From Pseudoips prasinana (lineage: Eukaryota > Arthropoda > Insecta > Lepidoptera > Nolidae), in the NCBI GenBank assembly GCA_951640165.1, contig OX621245.1, forward strand, positions 18,468,330 to 18,532,329: DNA of 64,000 bases, in the 5' to 3' direction. Positions 44,664 to 55,770 of this stretch are shown here, one piece after another. Every line of letters begins with the position of its first letter. Positions within the stretch are counted from its first letter, which is position 1. Both the position numbers and the translations under genes were made by a program. The notes beneath the pieces were generated by a model. The model ran no database searches and was not told where the DNA came from. It worked only from the letters and a program-made list of their open reading frames with translations.

Positions 44664-44798
44664 CAGACGCCAGCACATCCATCTGCCCCAATATGTCAAA
44701 TTTCTTTTATAGATTTTCAACTTTATCACAAAAGAATAAGGTTTACTTTCAAATGGTGAAATTTGACAGATAGGGGTAGCTTGATGTGCTGGCGTCTG
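44664..44798. mobile_element. Mariner-type MITE, 135 bp
   Basis: Flanked by TA (44662-44663 and 44799-44800). The tips CAGACGCCAGCACATC and GATGTGCTGGCGTCTG are perfect inverted repeats, continuing imperfectly inward. No coding sequence. A Tc1/mariner transposase in trans would be needed. Confidence 0.85.
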
Positions 44799-44801
44799 TA
44801 C

Positions 44802-45675
44802 AAAAAACCTGTATACACCACCAAAGATAATTGTCGCGACACCACACTGTTCAATGCGAAATAGAAAGTCGAAACGAAAATATCTGGCTTGCTTTCTAAA
44901 AGAGAGAGAGAGACAGACAGACAGAGAACATGCGCACGCCGGCGCCGCACTGCTTACAATAGCTTACTATAACAAAAAGAGTGGTTACAACTTTTCGTCT
45001 TAATTTTTCCCTATCGCAACGCGCGGTAAGGAACTTCGTTCCAAAAAGAAAAAGTCTAACTGCTAGGCTATCTCGTACCTTTAGGATTTACTTAGACTTA
45101 GTCTTTACAAACATACAACTAACAGAGACAAGCCTACCCAGAGCCAGAACTATGCTTTGGTCACAGAAATAGTTGTCTGTGTGGGAATTGAAGTAGTAAT
45201 GACACGACTGCCACTAACCACACGCCACACATCCCGTTAATGCCAATGCACGCCTAAAAGCATGTTGGCGTAATAGAATTGTTGCCTCTTAAACACACTA
45301 ACAATAATAAATATAAAAATCCATGCTATTAATGTTCAGAGCGGGTTAGATCATATTTGTTTTACATGAAACGTTTTGCCACGGGTCGATTTTTTGTTTA
45401 CGTAACTTATAATATGTAATGACAAAGTAGATGAAGGACGCAGACTCTAAACCGACAGAATAAAGCAATTAAGCTGAGTCTTAACTTTTCACGTCAGAAT
45501 TGTTTAAGCGCCTAGGTAACGGTGATATTTAATTTTGAAAGTTGAAAGCAATTAGTTTATGATTAATATTATCAACGATTTAAACTTTCTGTTAATGTTA
45601 GGGACTTTTTAATTTGTTATTTACTTGATTTTAACAGATACGTTGTATAAGCAGAGCCATGAGCTGTAATTTAAT
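44802..45675. other. Mixed sequence with a microsatellite and a worn SINE-like piece
   Basis: (GA)n then (CAGA)n at about 44900-44927, a GC-rich patch around 44935-44950, and at 45090-45230 a minus-strand SINE-like remnant (TTTACAAACATACAACTAAC, TGTGTGGGAATTGAAGTAG) too eroded to classify. Confidence 0.4.
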
Positions 45676-45935
45676 AATAATATCCTGAGACATTATTCAC
45701 ACACGGCCATCTGATCTCAACCTAAGCAGAGCTTGTACTATGAAAACCAGATAACTGATAAACTACAAATACTACTTTTCTTTTGAAAATACATACTTAT
45801 AGATAATTACACCGAGACTCAGGACAAACAGACATGTTCATGCACACAAATATCTGTCCTGGGTGGGAATCGGACCACACAACCTCTGGGCGGCGTGAAA
45901 AGCAACCATTTGCCAACCGCGCCAACAGGCAGATT
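45676..45935 (-). repeat. tRNA-derived SINE, family B
   Basis: Minus-strand copy matching 4968-5216 across head, body (TGTTCATGCACACAAATATC on the plus strand) and tail (GGCCATCTGATCTCAACCTA). The B-box region is damaged (GGAATCGGACCACAC). Confidence 0.8.
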
Positions 45936-46425
45936 TTTCATATCAATTTTAAAAGAAGAGTAACTCGTCTTACGTACTCTTAGTTCCAACATCGCGTGAT
46001 TGTTAGATCTAAGATTTCGTATGGCTCATGGTTCTAATTTTTACAAGACGCCTGTTTGGAGTATCCAATTCTCTCTAGTCCTGGCAGCTTTGCTTTCTCA
46101 CCCCAGGTGCTACCAGATCCATACTGTTGTTCGCGATTTGGAGTGCAGAAAATCACGGCGTAATACAACAAGCCCGGAGCCACTTACGTGCAGGATTTAG
46201 ACAAAGCCCAATTTTCATCACACAAGAGCTCTTAATCTCGTTCCATCGCCATATGGCTTTTGAATATCGGACTCTTTAATTCAATAGCGGTCAATTCTGC
46301 AGGAGATGTTACGGTACATAAGCGTAACATAAAACAAAAACAAGTCCTCCGTCGTCTAGTAGAATCGAAAACTACGACTAGCAGAGAGGTCGGGTGATGA
46401 TGATGTATCTGGCAGACAGTAGCAG
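45936..46425. other. No feature identified
   Basis: Short ORFs at 46000-46200 (plus) and 46232-46522 (minus) have no recognisable domain. Confidence 0.4.
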
Positions 46426-46735
46426 TTGTGCTAACTATCGCCGTCCTTAAGCCATCCACCTTGCCTACTTTGACGGGACCACCAACGCCTATTGCGTATC
46501 TACTGTGGGTTAATTTCAACACCGAAGCCTCTTTTAATCAACGATAGGCAAGAGTTACCGTAGTCTTGTTCTTAACCTATATATATACCTATGATACGTC
46601 TAGCCAACGTTAGCTGTGCGAACTACCGCCGCCCTCTAAGCTTACCTTGCCTACTTCGCCGGGTGCACTTATATATATTACAAAGTATCTACTGTGAGTT
46701 GCTTACAACGCCGAAGCGTTCTTACGATAGCCAGG
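46426..46735. repeat. Imperfect direct repeat, about 130-bp units
   Basis: 46426-46555 and 46603-46735 share GTGCTAACTATCGCCG / GTGCGAACTACCGCCG, CACCTTGCCTACTT / TACCTTGCCTACTT and GTATCTACTGTG, followed by AACACCGAAGC / AACGCCGAAGC. Diverged, of unknown origin. Confidence 0.65.
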
Positions 46736-46739
46736 ACTA

Positions 46740-46925
46740 CATCGTCATCATATTAGCTAAAAGACGTCCACTGCAGGACAAAGGCCTACTCCAAAGATCT
46801 CCACAATTGCCGGTCTTGCGATATTCGCTTCCTCATCATCATGATCATCGGTTCATCTTGTAGGGGGCCTGCCCACGCTGCGACTTCCGGTTAGTGGTCG
46901 CCACTCGAGAACCAGCCAGGACTTA
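46740..46925 (-). pseudogene. RTE-clade LINE 3' end
   Basis: The minus strand encodes the usual end of an RTE polyprotein, RVLEWRPLTGSRSVGRPPTR-like, then a broken stretch and a CCTGCAGTGGACGTC block, followed by a tail with repeated TGATGATG. Everything upstream is missing (5'-truncated). Confidence 0.7.
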
Positions 46926-47105
46926 TAGTTTTATTCTAATACATCTAGAATGTCAAAAAGCTAGTTTTAGATAAATCTATATCAATTTATTTACATCAAT
47001 GAATACTTTATCAAATACTGTGAACCAAGTGTACTGAAATCGAGGGTCAATAAGGACAGAAACAAGAGTTAATCTATGTAGAAAGCTCTCCATAGGTACC
47101 CTTAT

Positions 47106-48903
47106 GACGTATTATATCAAAAACGTTCCAACCCACAACATGTCCAAAAATGAGTTATCTACACCAGTGAGGTCAGCGTGCATAGTTCTTTCATTATATC
47201 GAAAACGTTCTAAGGTACCTTGCTTGTATGGGTAAAAGTAACAATAGGGTTCCAACCCACACAACGGAAGGTCTGAATATAAAAAACACTGAAATGTTCC
47301 AAACTATTTGAAACCATTTTGACATATTTGTTTTCTATGGCGTGGCTCTTTTCTTTTTTCCCCTAAAATGAGCTAAGTAACTTGAAACGTTTTTGTTCAA
47401 TTGTACTTTTGATATTGCTTACATTATAACTATCACGGAAATGATCTAAACAGTTTGGAACAATTTTGAGAAATACCTGTAATTATTAAAGGAGCCCAGG
47501 AGGTAGGGTCCTGTTTGGCTTATTACATAAAAAACATTTTGAATAAAGAGGTTCAACATTTAGTTCTGTGGAGCGATTCATGTGGTGGCCAAAATCGCAA
47601 TATAAAGATAACTCTGTTATTGAAGGCTGTTCTGGAAAGTCATCCCACTTTACAAACAATTACATTTAAATATCTACAGCCAGGGCATACATTCCTGCCA
47701 AATGATACGGATTGTTCGAAAATAGAAACAAGCTTAAAATTGCATCCCAGACTCTACACTGCCGACGATTATATAAATGTAATAAAAAATTGTAGAATTA
47801 AGAATCCCCTAATAGTAAAGAAGATGGAAAGTCAACATTTTTTGGGGACACAAAAATTAGAGAAAAACATCGTGAATAGAAAAGTTTCTGTTGACAAAAA
47901 TAAAATAAATTGGCTGAAAATTAAAGAAATACTTTTGAAAAAAGAAAAACTGTACTCGTTATTTATCAAAACTACAGAAGGTTCAGAAGAGATCAATATA
48001 ATGAAAAAGATAAAGGGCAAAGTATGTCCTATAATCGAAAGTTTGTTGTGTCCGCTATATCCCAATGGAAAAGAGATTGCCCAAGTAAAATTGGATGATC
48101 TGAGATCCTTGTACCCCTTCATTCCAAGAGATTGCTTACAGTTTTACAAAAACCTCAAAGGAAATGATAATGTCCTGGATGATGTAGATGGATTAGGCAC
48201 CACTCCTGATTTTGACATTGAAAATTCGGAAGAGGAGTGAATTTTATGTTATATGTTTACAATTTTATGTTTTTATAGAAGTTTTTTAATTTTTGTAGGA
48301 GTTTTTCATTTTTGTAGAAGTTTTTTTCGTTTATTTTTTCTTATGTACTTAACTATAATATTAATATTAAAGAATTGATTGCTGATTATGATTACTTTTA
48401 TTATTTATTTTGCCTCGAATTCCTATCCATGATATTAAAATACGTAACAATAATGCATGTTTCATCTCTTATATCTTTTAAATTGCTCAGTCGATTTAAA
48501 CAGAGTTTTCACTACCAGAAGGATGATGAAATGGTGAAAGGTGAGGATGGAGTAAGTATATAATTTTTGGTCAAACATTCATGTTTAAATGACCAGGCAA
48601 ACCATTTATTTCTACTATTCAAACGTTTGGAACATTTTTGAGAAAAATATTCTGTAACTGCCTTAAGCAAATCACAATTAATTAAAAACGTTCCACGTCT
48701 TATTTTATCGATTATCTGATGATGTGATATAAATAAGTAAATTTTTAACTACTAAAATAAAAGAAAAAAAAACCTTAAAACGACTCCCATTATCAAATTC
48801 GCGATATATTGGTCTGTTACTGAACATTACTCTGTTCAACTTAAAATGAAGACTACTCAATTTGAATGTCATATGGGCTGAAACGTTTTTAATATAATAC
48901 GTC
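47106..48903 (+). mobile_element. TIR element carrying a DUF7869-like gene fragment
   Basis: Inverted ends pair GACGTATTATATCAAAAACG (47106 on) with, in reverse, GACGTATTATATTAAAAACG (48903 down). Similarity goes on as TTCCAACCCA / TTTCAGCCCA for about 32 bp. Further AAACGTT motifs lie just inside both ends (47200, 47270, 48690). No clear target duplication could be fixed, because the right flank is disturbed by a LINE insertion 8 bp away. The interior has only the 3' half of the gene, so this copy is probably non-autonomous. Confidence 0.65.
47470..48240 (+). pseudogene. DUF7869-like protein, C-terminal half
   Basis: Open from a TGA at 47467 to the TGA at 48238. The conserved start KGAQEVGSCLAYYIKN leads to the family signature VLWSDSCGGQNRNIKI, then LQPGHTFLPNDTDC, followed by a lysine-rich middle and a C-terminal LYPFIPRDCLQFYKNLK block with an acidic end. 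The paired Asp motifs (SDSCGGQNRN and PNDTD) and their spacing resemble the acidic residues of an RNase H-like transposase fold; this is inference. No start codon or N-terminal half is present, and an AG splice acceptor upstream is possible. It lies inside a TIR pair, which suggests that it is or was a transposase. Confidence 0.7.
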
Positions 48904-48922
48904 CATTTTTAATCCTCTATTT
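48241..48922. other. 3' flank of the DUF7869-like gene and right TIR
   Basis: AT-rich sequence with repeated GTAGGAGTTTTTCATTTTTG-type blocks at 48270-48335, AAACGTT motifs and the right inverted end (48870-48903). The 12-bp duplication of the next LINE starts at 48911. Confidence 0.6.
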
Positions 48923-51900
48923 TTTTTTTTTTTTTTTTTTTTAATAAGTATGTTGTTTATTTACTCAAGGTTAATAAATCTAATAAAACAAATTTATCAT
49001 TCCAATAAAAACTATTCTAGTAATTAAAATAATTAACGCTAAATTAAAAACTAAACTCTAAAAATATCAAAATCGAAATTCGTGCCAGTGGGTAACGTTC
49101 CTAGAATGCTGGCAGCATTGCCACGTTGTATAGCAATGCTCAGTTGTTGAGCTAAATATAGGCCAGCATTTCGGGAACGTGTCGTTTCTCCTAGTCGAGC
49201 TGCCGTGTCTCTATAGATTTCTTTGGCCCCCGGTCCCCACGGCCCCAAAGTTTCAACCCCAAAAGGCGTAAATATATAACTGCTATTAAGCGTGCTATAT
49301 TTGCGCCTCTTAAGGCTCTCAGCTGATTCAGCCGCCGCACCAGCCCTTATTTGAGTCCCGGCAAGATGAGAAGGCGCAAGGGTGTCCACGCAGGTAGCGT
49401 CCCACACCAGAGGCCGGCCCATCTTCCATGGGATGAGAGTCATCCCATCGGGTCTTTTCCCATCGTCACGCAATAAACCTGACGGCTCTAAAATAGCGGC
49501 GTAGTTTGCGGTGGTAAAAGCCCGGCGGATGATGTCATTTAGACTGGCGTGGCGGGGAATCCGCCCAGCGCTTTTGCTGCATGATAACCCGTGGTGACCG
49601 AGCTGGCCGACGACAACTCCACACTGGCAAATATGCGGTGCACAGCACGATGCGCCCAGACGTAGGGAAACTGCAATTCGGAAAGAGGTGCCGTCCATTA
49701 AAGTGCCTGTGTTAGGCGATGGAAGGGCCTGAAGCCACAAACCCGACTCCCATTCTGCAACGGCTAAAAGACGGGCACGATCTGCGGGGCTAGAATGCGT
49801 TTGTATGAGTTGCTTCCGTACTAGCTCGCAGAGCGGCCTGTCCCATTGTCGCTGGGATGAAGTGTTGGTTGGGAAATCGGTATTTGGGCAAGCTAAACAC
49901 CATTCACTCCTGGCCTCCGCCATGTTACTTACGTTTAAATTACTTAAAGACGTCGCAAGAATTTTTTCGGTTAAAATTTGTGTTCCATGAACGGAGGAGA
50001 GGAATGCAGGAAGAGCTACATCGGAAATAGCCCTGACGCCAAGACCCCCCAATCGCACTGGGAGTGAAGCCTGCAACCATGCTCGCTCTTCAAAATTTAT
50101 GTTCAAAACGGTTGCCAAAGTCTTTTTCACGATATTGTCTAAGTTTTGTAGTAAGTCAGTGTGCTTCCAAAGTTGACAACATCGCAAAATATATGTAAAA
50201 TTAGGCACGAAAAGACAGAATTTTAAAATAGTAAAGGCCATGTGCATATTAATTTTTGATAAACGGTCCGAGCACTCTACAAAATTTTGAATTTTGGTAT
50301 CGATAAAAGAAGGAATGAATTCGTCAAAGATAGGAGAGCCCAAAAGACACAACGAAAATTTGTCAACAATTTTTATATTCGGTGCCAAAATGTTAAATTT
50401 ATTGATTACCAAATCTTTGGAAGGGCAGTCGTCTGCAACAAAAAGCTCACATTTGGAAAAATTTAGTTCCAGACCTATGTGGCGAAACTCTTCTATTAGA
50501 AAACATAGGTCATTATAAACGGTCTCAACTTTACCGGACATCGTCCCATCATCCAAATACCAAACATTAAGCTTAGATTGAAGACGTTGAATGATGGGAT
50601 GAATGGCAAGGCTAAATAATGCTGGACCAAGAGGATCACCTTGCTGGCATCCAACAGCAGAAGAAATTTCGTTGCCGAGATACGTCAATTTAGAAGGTGA
50701 GCTATAACATTGCCAGATAAAATTATATAAATTTGGGATTTTGTCCTTTACTTGTGTCAGTAGAGCTCCCCTATCCACCGAGTTGAAGGCATTCTTCACG
50801 TCCACCTTAAGCAGCACCTCTCCGCGGTTTTGTTCTAAAAACGTCCGCACGGAATGAACAGCGGCTTCACAACCACCTCGCGAACCAAAACCAAGCTGCA
50901 CGGGCTGAAACAGATCCGATAAATGAGAAGATGTTTTTTTGCAGCAAATTTTGGCTGCGAGGCGTCGATAAGTCATTCCGACGGCGATAGGTCGTATTCC
51001 ACCATCTTTCTTTTTAAGGGCACAAAGATTGGCACCATATAGTACTTCGGTGACATCTCTATTGACCCGACCCGACAACATGAGGGTGACCAGAGCCGTC
51101 AAATCCTTCAAAAGCGTATCTCCAGTATCACCACTCACTCCGCACAGTAAATCTTTTAGATGTTGTGGTCTTAGGCCATCTAAACCACCTACGGAGCAGC
51201 TCTGGAAGGACTCAACGGCAGCAGCCACTTCCTGGGTGGTCACTTCAACGTCCCCAGAGTCTTCCGGTACCTCGGGAAGTTGGTAACCAGCAACGAAAGG
51301 CGGATGTTTTCCCTTTAAAATCAAAAAAGTTTCTTCGTTAGAGGGCGCCATTGTATCGCTGGAGAACAAAATTCGGGCAGCACCTTTTATATCTCCATCA
51401 CCAACTCTGCTCTCTACAGCTCTATAGGTAGCAGAGTCGGTAACAGGCCTAGAAGTAAAATTAAAATTTTGATTGGGGTGCAAACTTATAGCCGAACGTA
51501 AATTTTGTTCATCCGTTATGCCATACTTCACGCAGTTTTCTTTTACTCTCGTAGTCAACGATTTTTTGTTATTTATTTCACGCTTGACGTGAAGTACGGC
51601 ATATGGGAAAAATATCAAATGTTCCCAGGCGCGCTTTGTGTTTGTATCAATCACGGCCTTAATAGACTTTGATAAAGCAGCGGCGACAGAGAGGCGAGCA
51701 CCGCGAGGGATTCGTTTTAAAATAGGTTTTGTAATTTTACATTGCGAAAGAGTTTTCCAAAAGAATTGATCGGGTGTAGACGTATTATTTTGGGTTTCGA
51801 AACAATTTGGAGCCGAAAGGGGTAGGTTAACATTTTTGTGACTTTTTCCCTGGTGTATTTTTAAGCCTCTCTGCCCCTTGAAAAGACGTACCTGGGAACA

Positions 51901-52447
51901 TTCAGGGCACTGCACTAAGTCCTCCAGTGACACAATATTTTGCACATTGTTGGTCTGAACGCACCGTGGCATGTCCGGGGAATCAATAATACTTAATATA
52001 GGATTAACAACTCAAAAAACAATAAAATTAAAACTCCTGAAATAAAAACTAAAAACATAAATAATTAAAAATGACACAATTACACCACACGAATGTCTTT
52101 TTGATGTCCTCTATTGCGCAGACTCCGAAACCGGCAGCGTCTTTATTTACTGTTTGATTGGACGCCTGTCTTTTAACGGCTGCATCCCGGCCAATCACTA
52201 AAATGGGAATTGCCATAGCAACCAAATGTCGTTTGGTGAGCGGTGTCAAAACCACCTGCTATTAGAATAGTAATAAAATGTTTATAAAACGCAAACGCAG
52301 CGACGCCCGTCTTCTCCACTGCCTACCGGAACTTAAAATTTTGCAGTGGAATAACGCATCGCATCAAAAGGCACTACTTTCGGCCTAAAATTATTTATTT
52401 CGATGGGCGACAGTTCTTATCGGTCGTGTCAATATTTTTTTTTTAAA
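48923..52447 (-). mobile_element. Full-length non-LTR retrotransposon with restriction-like endonuclease
   Basis: Poly-A (plus-strand T-run 48920-48942), 3' UTR, one 973-codon ORF and a 5' leader of about 470 bp (starting near GACACGACCGATAAG). AATCCTCTATTT is repeated exactly at 48911-48922 and 52448-52459. Single ORF, N-terminal finger and C-terminal RLE domain put it with the early-branching clades (R2, NeSL, Hero, Utopia group). Full length, poly-A, exact duplication and open ORF suggest recent insertion. Confidence 0.88.
49051..51972 (-). CDS. RLE-type LINE polyprotein: zinc finger, reverse transcriptase, endonuclease
   Basis: 973 residues from ATG at 51972. A C2H2 finger has Cys22, Cys25, His40 and His45 (CPECSQVRLFKGQRGLKIH). 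RT blocks run from about residue 250: SVGGLDGLRPQHLKDLL, GGIRPIAVGMTYRRLAAK, LLKVDVKNAFNSVDR, CQQGDPLGPALFSLAI and WYLDDGT near 473. A CCHC-like cluster follows (CQCGVVVGQLGHHGLSC, about 775-795), and then an RLE core with RPDGMTLIPWKMG and VWDATCVDT (about 838-860), matching PD-X12-D. The enzyme nicks DNA, then reverse-transcribes its RNA at the nick. No stop or frameshift interrupts it and all catalytic motifs are present. The QQGDPLGP and YLDDG variants are distinctive; I cannot fix the clade by eye. Confidence 0.92.
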   Translation of the reverse strand: MPRCVQTNNVQNIVSLEDLVQCPECSQVRLFKGQRGLKIHQGKSHKNVNLPLSAPNCFETQNNTSTPDQFFWKTLSQCKITKPILKRIPRGARLSVAAALSKSIKAVIDTNTKRAWEHLIFFPYAVLHVKREINNKKSLTTRVKENCVKYGITDEQNLRSAISLHPNQNFNFTSRPVTDSATYRAVESRVGDGDIKGAARILFSSDTMAPSNEETFLILKGKHPPFVAGYQLPEVPEDSGDVEVTTQEVAAAVESFQSCSVGGLDGLRPQHLKDLLCGVSGDTGDTLLKDLTALVTLMLSGRVNRDVTEVLYGANLCALKKKDGGIRPIAVGMTYRRLAAKICCKKTSSHLSDLFQPVQLGFGSRGGCEAAVHSVRTFLEQNRGEVLLKVDVKNAFNSVDRGALLTQVKDKIPNLYNFIWQCYSSPSKLTYLGNEISSAVGCQQGDPLGPALFSLAIHPIIQRLQSKLNVWYLDDGTMSGKVETVYNDLCFLIEEFRHIGLELNFSKCELFVADDCPSKDLVINKFNILAPNIKIVDKFSLCLLGSPIFDEFIPSFIDTKIQNFVECSDRLSKINMHMAFTILKFCLFVPNFTYILRCCQLWKHTDLLQNLDNIVKKTLATVLNINFEERAWLQASLPVRLGGLGVRAISDVALPAFLSSVHGTQILTEKILATSLSNLNVSNMAEARSEWCLACPNTDFPTNTSSQRQWDRPLCELVRKQLIQTHSSPADRARLLAVAEWESGLWLQALPSPNTGTLMDGTSFRIAVSLRLGASCCAPHICQCGVVVGQLGHHGLSCSKSAGRIPRHASLNDIIRRAFTTANYAAILEPSGLLRDDGKRPDGMTLIPWKMGRPLVWDATCVDTLAPSHLAGTQIRAGAAAESAESLKRRKYSTLNSSYIFTPFGVETLGPWGPGAKEIYRDTAARLGETTRSRNAGLYLAQQLSIAIQRGNAASILGTLPTGTNFDFDIFRV

Positions 52448-52459
52448 AATCCTCTATTT

Positions 52460-53514
52460 GTATTCACCCTATTTACTGTACCTAAGTATTGAAATTCCAA
52501 GTACCTACTAGACATTCAAGAAATACCTTTGTAATAAGAAACATCTTGAAACAAATTTGCATAGTATTCTCGATGTTGGGTCCAAACACTGGACTAAATG
52601 TCAAAACAAAATTATTAGTAGATTCTGTAATATTATCCTGTCGCATGCGGCCAAACGGAAGGAGTTTGAGTTCTTTTGTGCCTCTTTAGAACGCAACTAG
52701 GGAAAATATGTTTTTGGGCATTTTACGCTACGGGAAAGCCTTATATAAAATAAAAAGTTTGCAAAGAGAACAACTACATCGAGCAATCGAGTTTGGCGAG
52801 TAAAGGAGATACCCCATTTCAGGCCTAACCGTTACATCAATCAGATATGTACCAAAAAATCCGTCTATTTTTCGTAAATCATCCACCGAAATCTTAGCCT
52901 TAATTACAATGGCCAAGTTTAGAAAATAGGCAATTCAATATTTTTTGTTTTAAACAGCCTATGTAAACCGCTACACCACTTATTTCATTCTATGTCACTA
53001 ACTTCATAAACGCTAGTAATCCATCTATAGAGCACACCATAAAAATATGATCGATTATTAGTAAATCGATACTTTTACAAATAATTAAATAAGACTTCAT
53101 TGTTTTAGTCTTATTATTTATTTAGGAATTACAATAAATGTATAATAAAAAATGTGTCGAATCAAGTATTACAAATGTAAGCTGAATTAAAAAACATTAA
53201 AAGCAATAAATAATCGATAAAATCGATTGCATCACGGATTGCACTTATAAACAAGGTTAAATACTCTTTGCTTATAAACGTCAAATGTCAGTCTGTCAAT
53301 TGTCATGTAGTCGTATTTTTGCGTATGTTTTTCTGTATTTCTGTAGGTATTTCTCGAGATTTATTATATCATTTGACCTCTGTTCGAATATTGGACTCCG
53401 AAATTGATTGCCTCCTTATTGACCCTTGCTTGAACATTGGATATCGTACTCTGCCACCCCTGCTGACCTTTGCTTAAAAATCCGGATCTGGACTGGTTGA
53501 TTCATAACGACATC
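52460..53514. other. No feature identified
   Basis: AT-rich sequence. Short ORFs at 52489-52689, 52728-52916 and 53268-53477 have no recognisable domain. TCGAT-containing motifs recur at 53050-53225 without clear structure. Confidence 0.45.
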
Positions 53515-55426
53515 ATGATCATGAGCCTGTGCATTCATTGTGGAATAGCAACGGATCGCTGCAACACAATAGGAAGGCGTAGAATGGAAAATGAAGTTAT
53601 ACTTTCAATTGTACAGGAATGGCTCGCGCCTCGAAACGGTTAGTATCCGATATTTATGTAAACAGTGTAATCGCCTATGTTCAGTTGCGTGTTGATGGCT
53701 GTATTTTAAATATGAAACCAAAATGTGCATATTCATATTCGAAGATATATGACATCACTAATACAGACAGAACCTGCCAATTACAGCCTTTCCTGCACTA
53801 TACTAATACAGACAAACTGTTAATTACAACCTATCAATTCCATCTCTCAGTGAGGAGGATGGTGTCCCTGCAGTGGAATCAGAATAAAGCTACGTATATT
53901 TAACCAATTGTGCCTCTTAGATAATAGTAATAGTCAAATAATAAATGTTTGCTTTTTTCAGGTTAATGAAAATGGCTTTATCTGTCAAGCCTGCTGGAAT
54001 AATACCAATGCTGTATCTCGTGATAGAAATGTAACACAAAAGAGTGAACAGACATACACATGACACCAACAAGTGTGTATTCATTGTGGACATTTGCTTC
54101 TGAGAAGAGATTGTTGCTACCAACTTAGGACTGGTACAGTATAAGAATGCAGAATACACAAAGTTATAAAAGAATGGATCCTACCACACACGGTTAGTAT
54201 ATTAATAATCTTATTTATGGTTTTTAATAACATACTTTAGTTTTGACTGCCCTCATGGTCTATTGTTTAGGCCATAGTTTTATTGGATTTATCCATTCAT
54301 AATCTCAGTAGCAGGAGAATCTAGAAATGTGCCTCACCCTTATTATGTAGAACTTAAACATAGATGGCAAGATGTGGGTGTAATGTTACACCTGTGCATT
54401 CAGGAACATAATCTTGTGTCTATATTAGTATAACAATACCTACTTTAGCTTTGTTTTGATAATAAGGGCATAAAAATGTTTTTTGGTATGTATAATCATT
54501 TAAGTGAATAAGAAAGATGGTTTGATAATTATCAAGCTCCTACATCAGGATTACTCATTCACAAGATTTCTTTAGATCAATCTTTCAAATTGGGCAATAA
54601 CACATCACATATCTGGTGCCACTAGTTAATGTAGATAAATTATTTTCAGGTGGGTGCTTCAAGTGCTGTCTATCATTCTTGTTGGGTGCGAGCAAATAGA
54701 GCATCCCAGCATTTAAGTACAGGGCTGTCAACATCTCGTGCATGTTCATCAGCTGTTGATGAGCCAGATAGTGAGAACATTCCTCATGTAGAAGAACCTT
54801 CAACAAGGCTAGAAACTAATTCTGCACCAAGGGCACCAACTGTTGGAACTGTTATTGTTTTACCGACTGACTATTTTAGAGCTGTGGCAACTGAAAGTAG
54901 ATGTTTTGTGGAAGGATGTCGCAGACATCAAAGAAACACAGTAACACTTAAAATTATAATTCCAAGCAATTGATGTAGATACTAATAATGTTGGCGAGTT
55001 TCCTGAACTAACACAGAAGCACATAACAAATTAAACAGGCTCGTTCTTACCATGGGGAGCATGTGAGAGAAAATGGCTTATATATCATAGAAGTGTGTAG
55101 AGAGGTGGACGGTAACCTACAGCAAGAGCTGTCGACATCAGGCTCAACCTGGATGTTATTGTATTTAAGTTAATTGTAAGTTGATTAGTAGTCGGATGTA
55201 TTTCGTTTACATCCTAGTCGACACTTTACTTAGTGGAAGGAATGCTAATATTCAAAATTATTGCACATGTATCATTGGAAAAAGAACGGTTGGTTGCTGT
55301 GCCCACACCATGAGCATAATATGGTATCTTGGTTGGGCATGGCACAACGGTAGTCAATTGCCTCCTGCACAATTTTTCGATACAGTGTTATTAAATTATG
55401 ATAAGCCTAGTGAAGAAGTGGATTAA
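53515..55426 (+). pseudogene. Decayed DDE-type transposase-like gene with C-terminal SWIM motif
   Basis: A first exon-like block (53527-53638) reads CIHCGIATDRCN ... VQEWLAPRN and ends at a GT donor. A second version (54070-54192) reads CIHCGHLLLRRDCC ... IKEWILPHT before another GT. After a TTTTCAG acceptor (54650), VGASSAVYHSCWVRANRASQ continues, then ESRCFVEGCRR. From 54980 a frameshifted segment (ELTQKHIT, GLYIIEVCREVDGNLQQELS) precedes the end: IQNYCTCIIGKRTVGCCAH, a CXC-X9-CXH SWIM-like pattern, then WYLGWAWHN and a stop at 55426. I recall this end from a repeated arthropod DDE transposase-like family. Most of the catalytic middle is missing. Multiple frame breaks make it non-functional. 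Confidence 0.6.
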
Positions 55427-55599
55427 TAAAACCATTACTCACAATTATGTGTTTTTATTTTAAAATATTATTATTGCCATTTCAGATTACTGTAATCTGA
55501 GATTTTATCAAATACTAAACAAATAAATAATAATAAATGAATGAATATTTTTGTCCCAATTAAATAAAATAAAGAATTTTGGAACAACAAACCCAATGC

Positions 55600-55770
55600 A
55601 AGCTGAACCCAAACTAGGTAGAGCATGTACTTTGGCAACCAGCTAACTGATAAAGATGCTTATGTTTCTAAATGCAAATATAAATAAATTACACACAGAT
55701 ACTGAACAAATAACCTAGCTTATTACACGAAACATTTGTCCTGGTTGCGGACCTACAAGACCAACAGTAA
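55600..55770 (-). repeat. SINE fragment, family B/C tail
   Basis: CCCAAACTAGGTAGAGCATG, TTGTACT-like CATGTACTTTGGCAACCAGC and AACATTTGTCCTGGTTGCGG follow the order of the family-B copies with strong divergence. Confidence 0.5.

Noticed and set aside
44900..44950. CpG-island promoter
   Set aside because: Only about 25 bases are GC-rich and they adjoin a GA/CAGA microsatellite, with no gene downstream.
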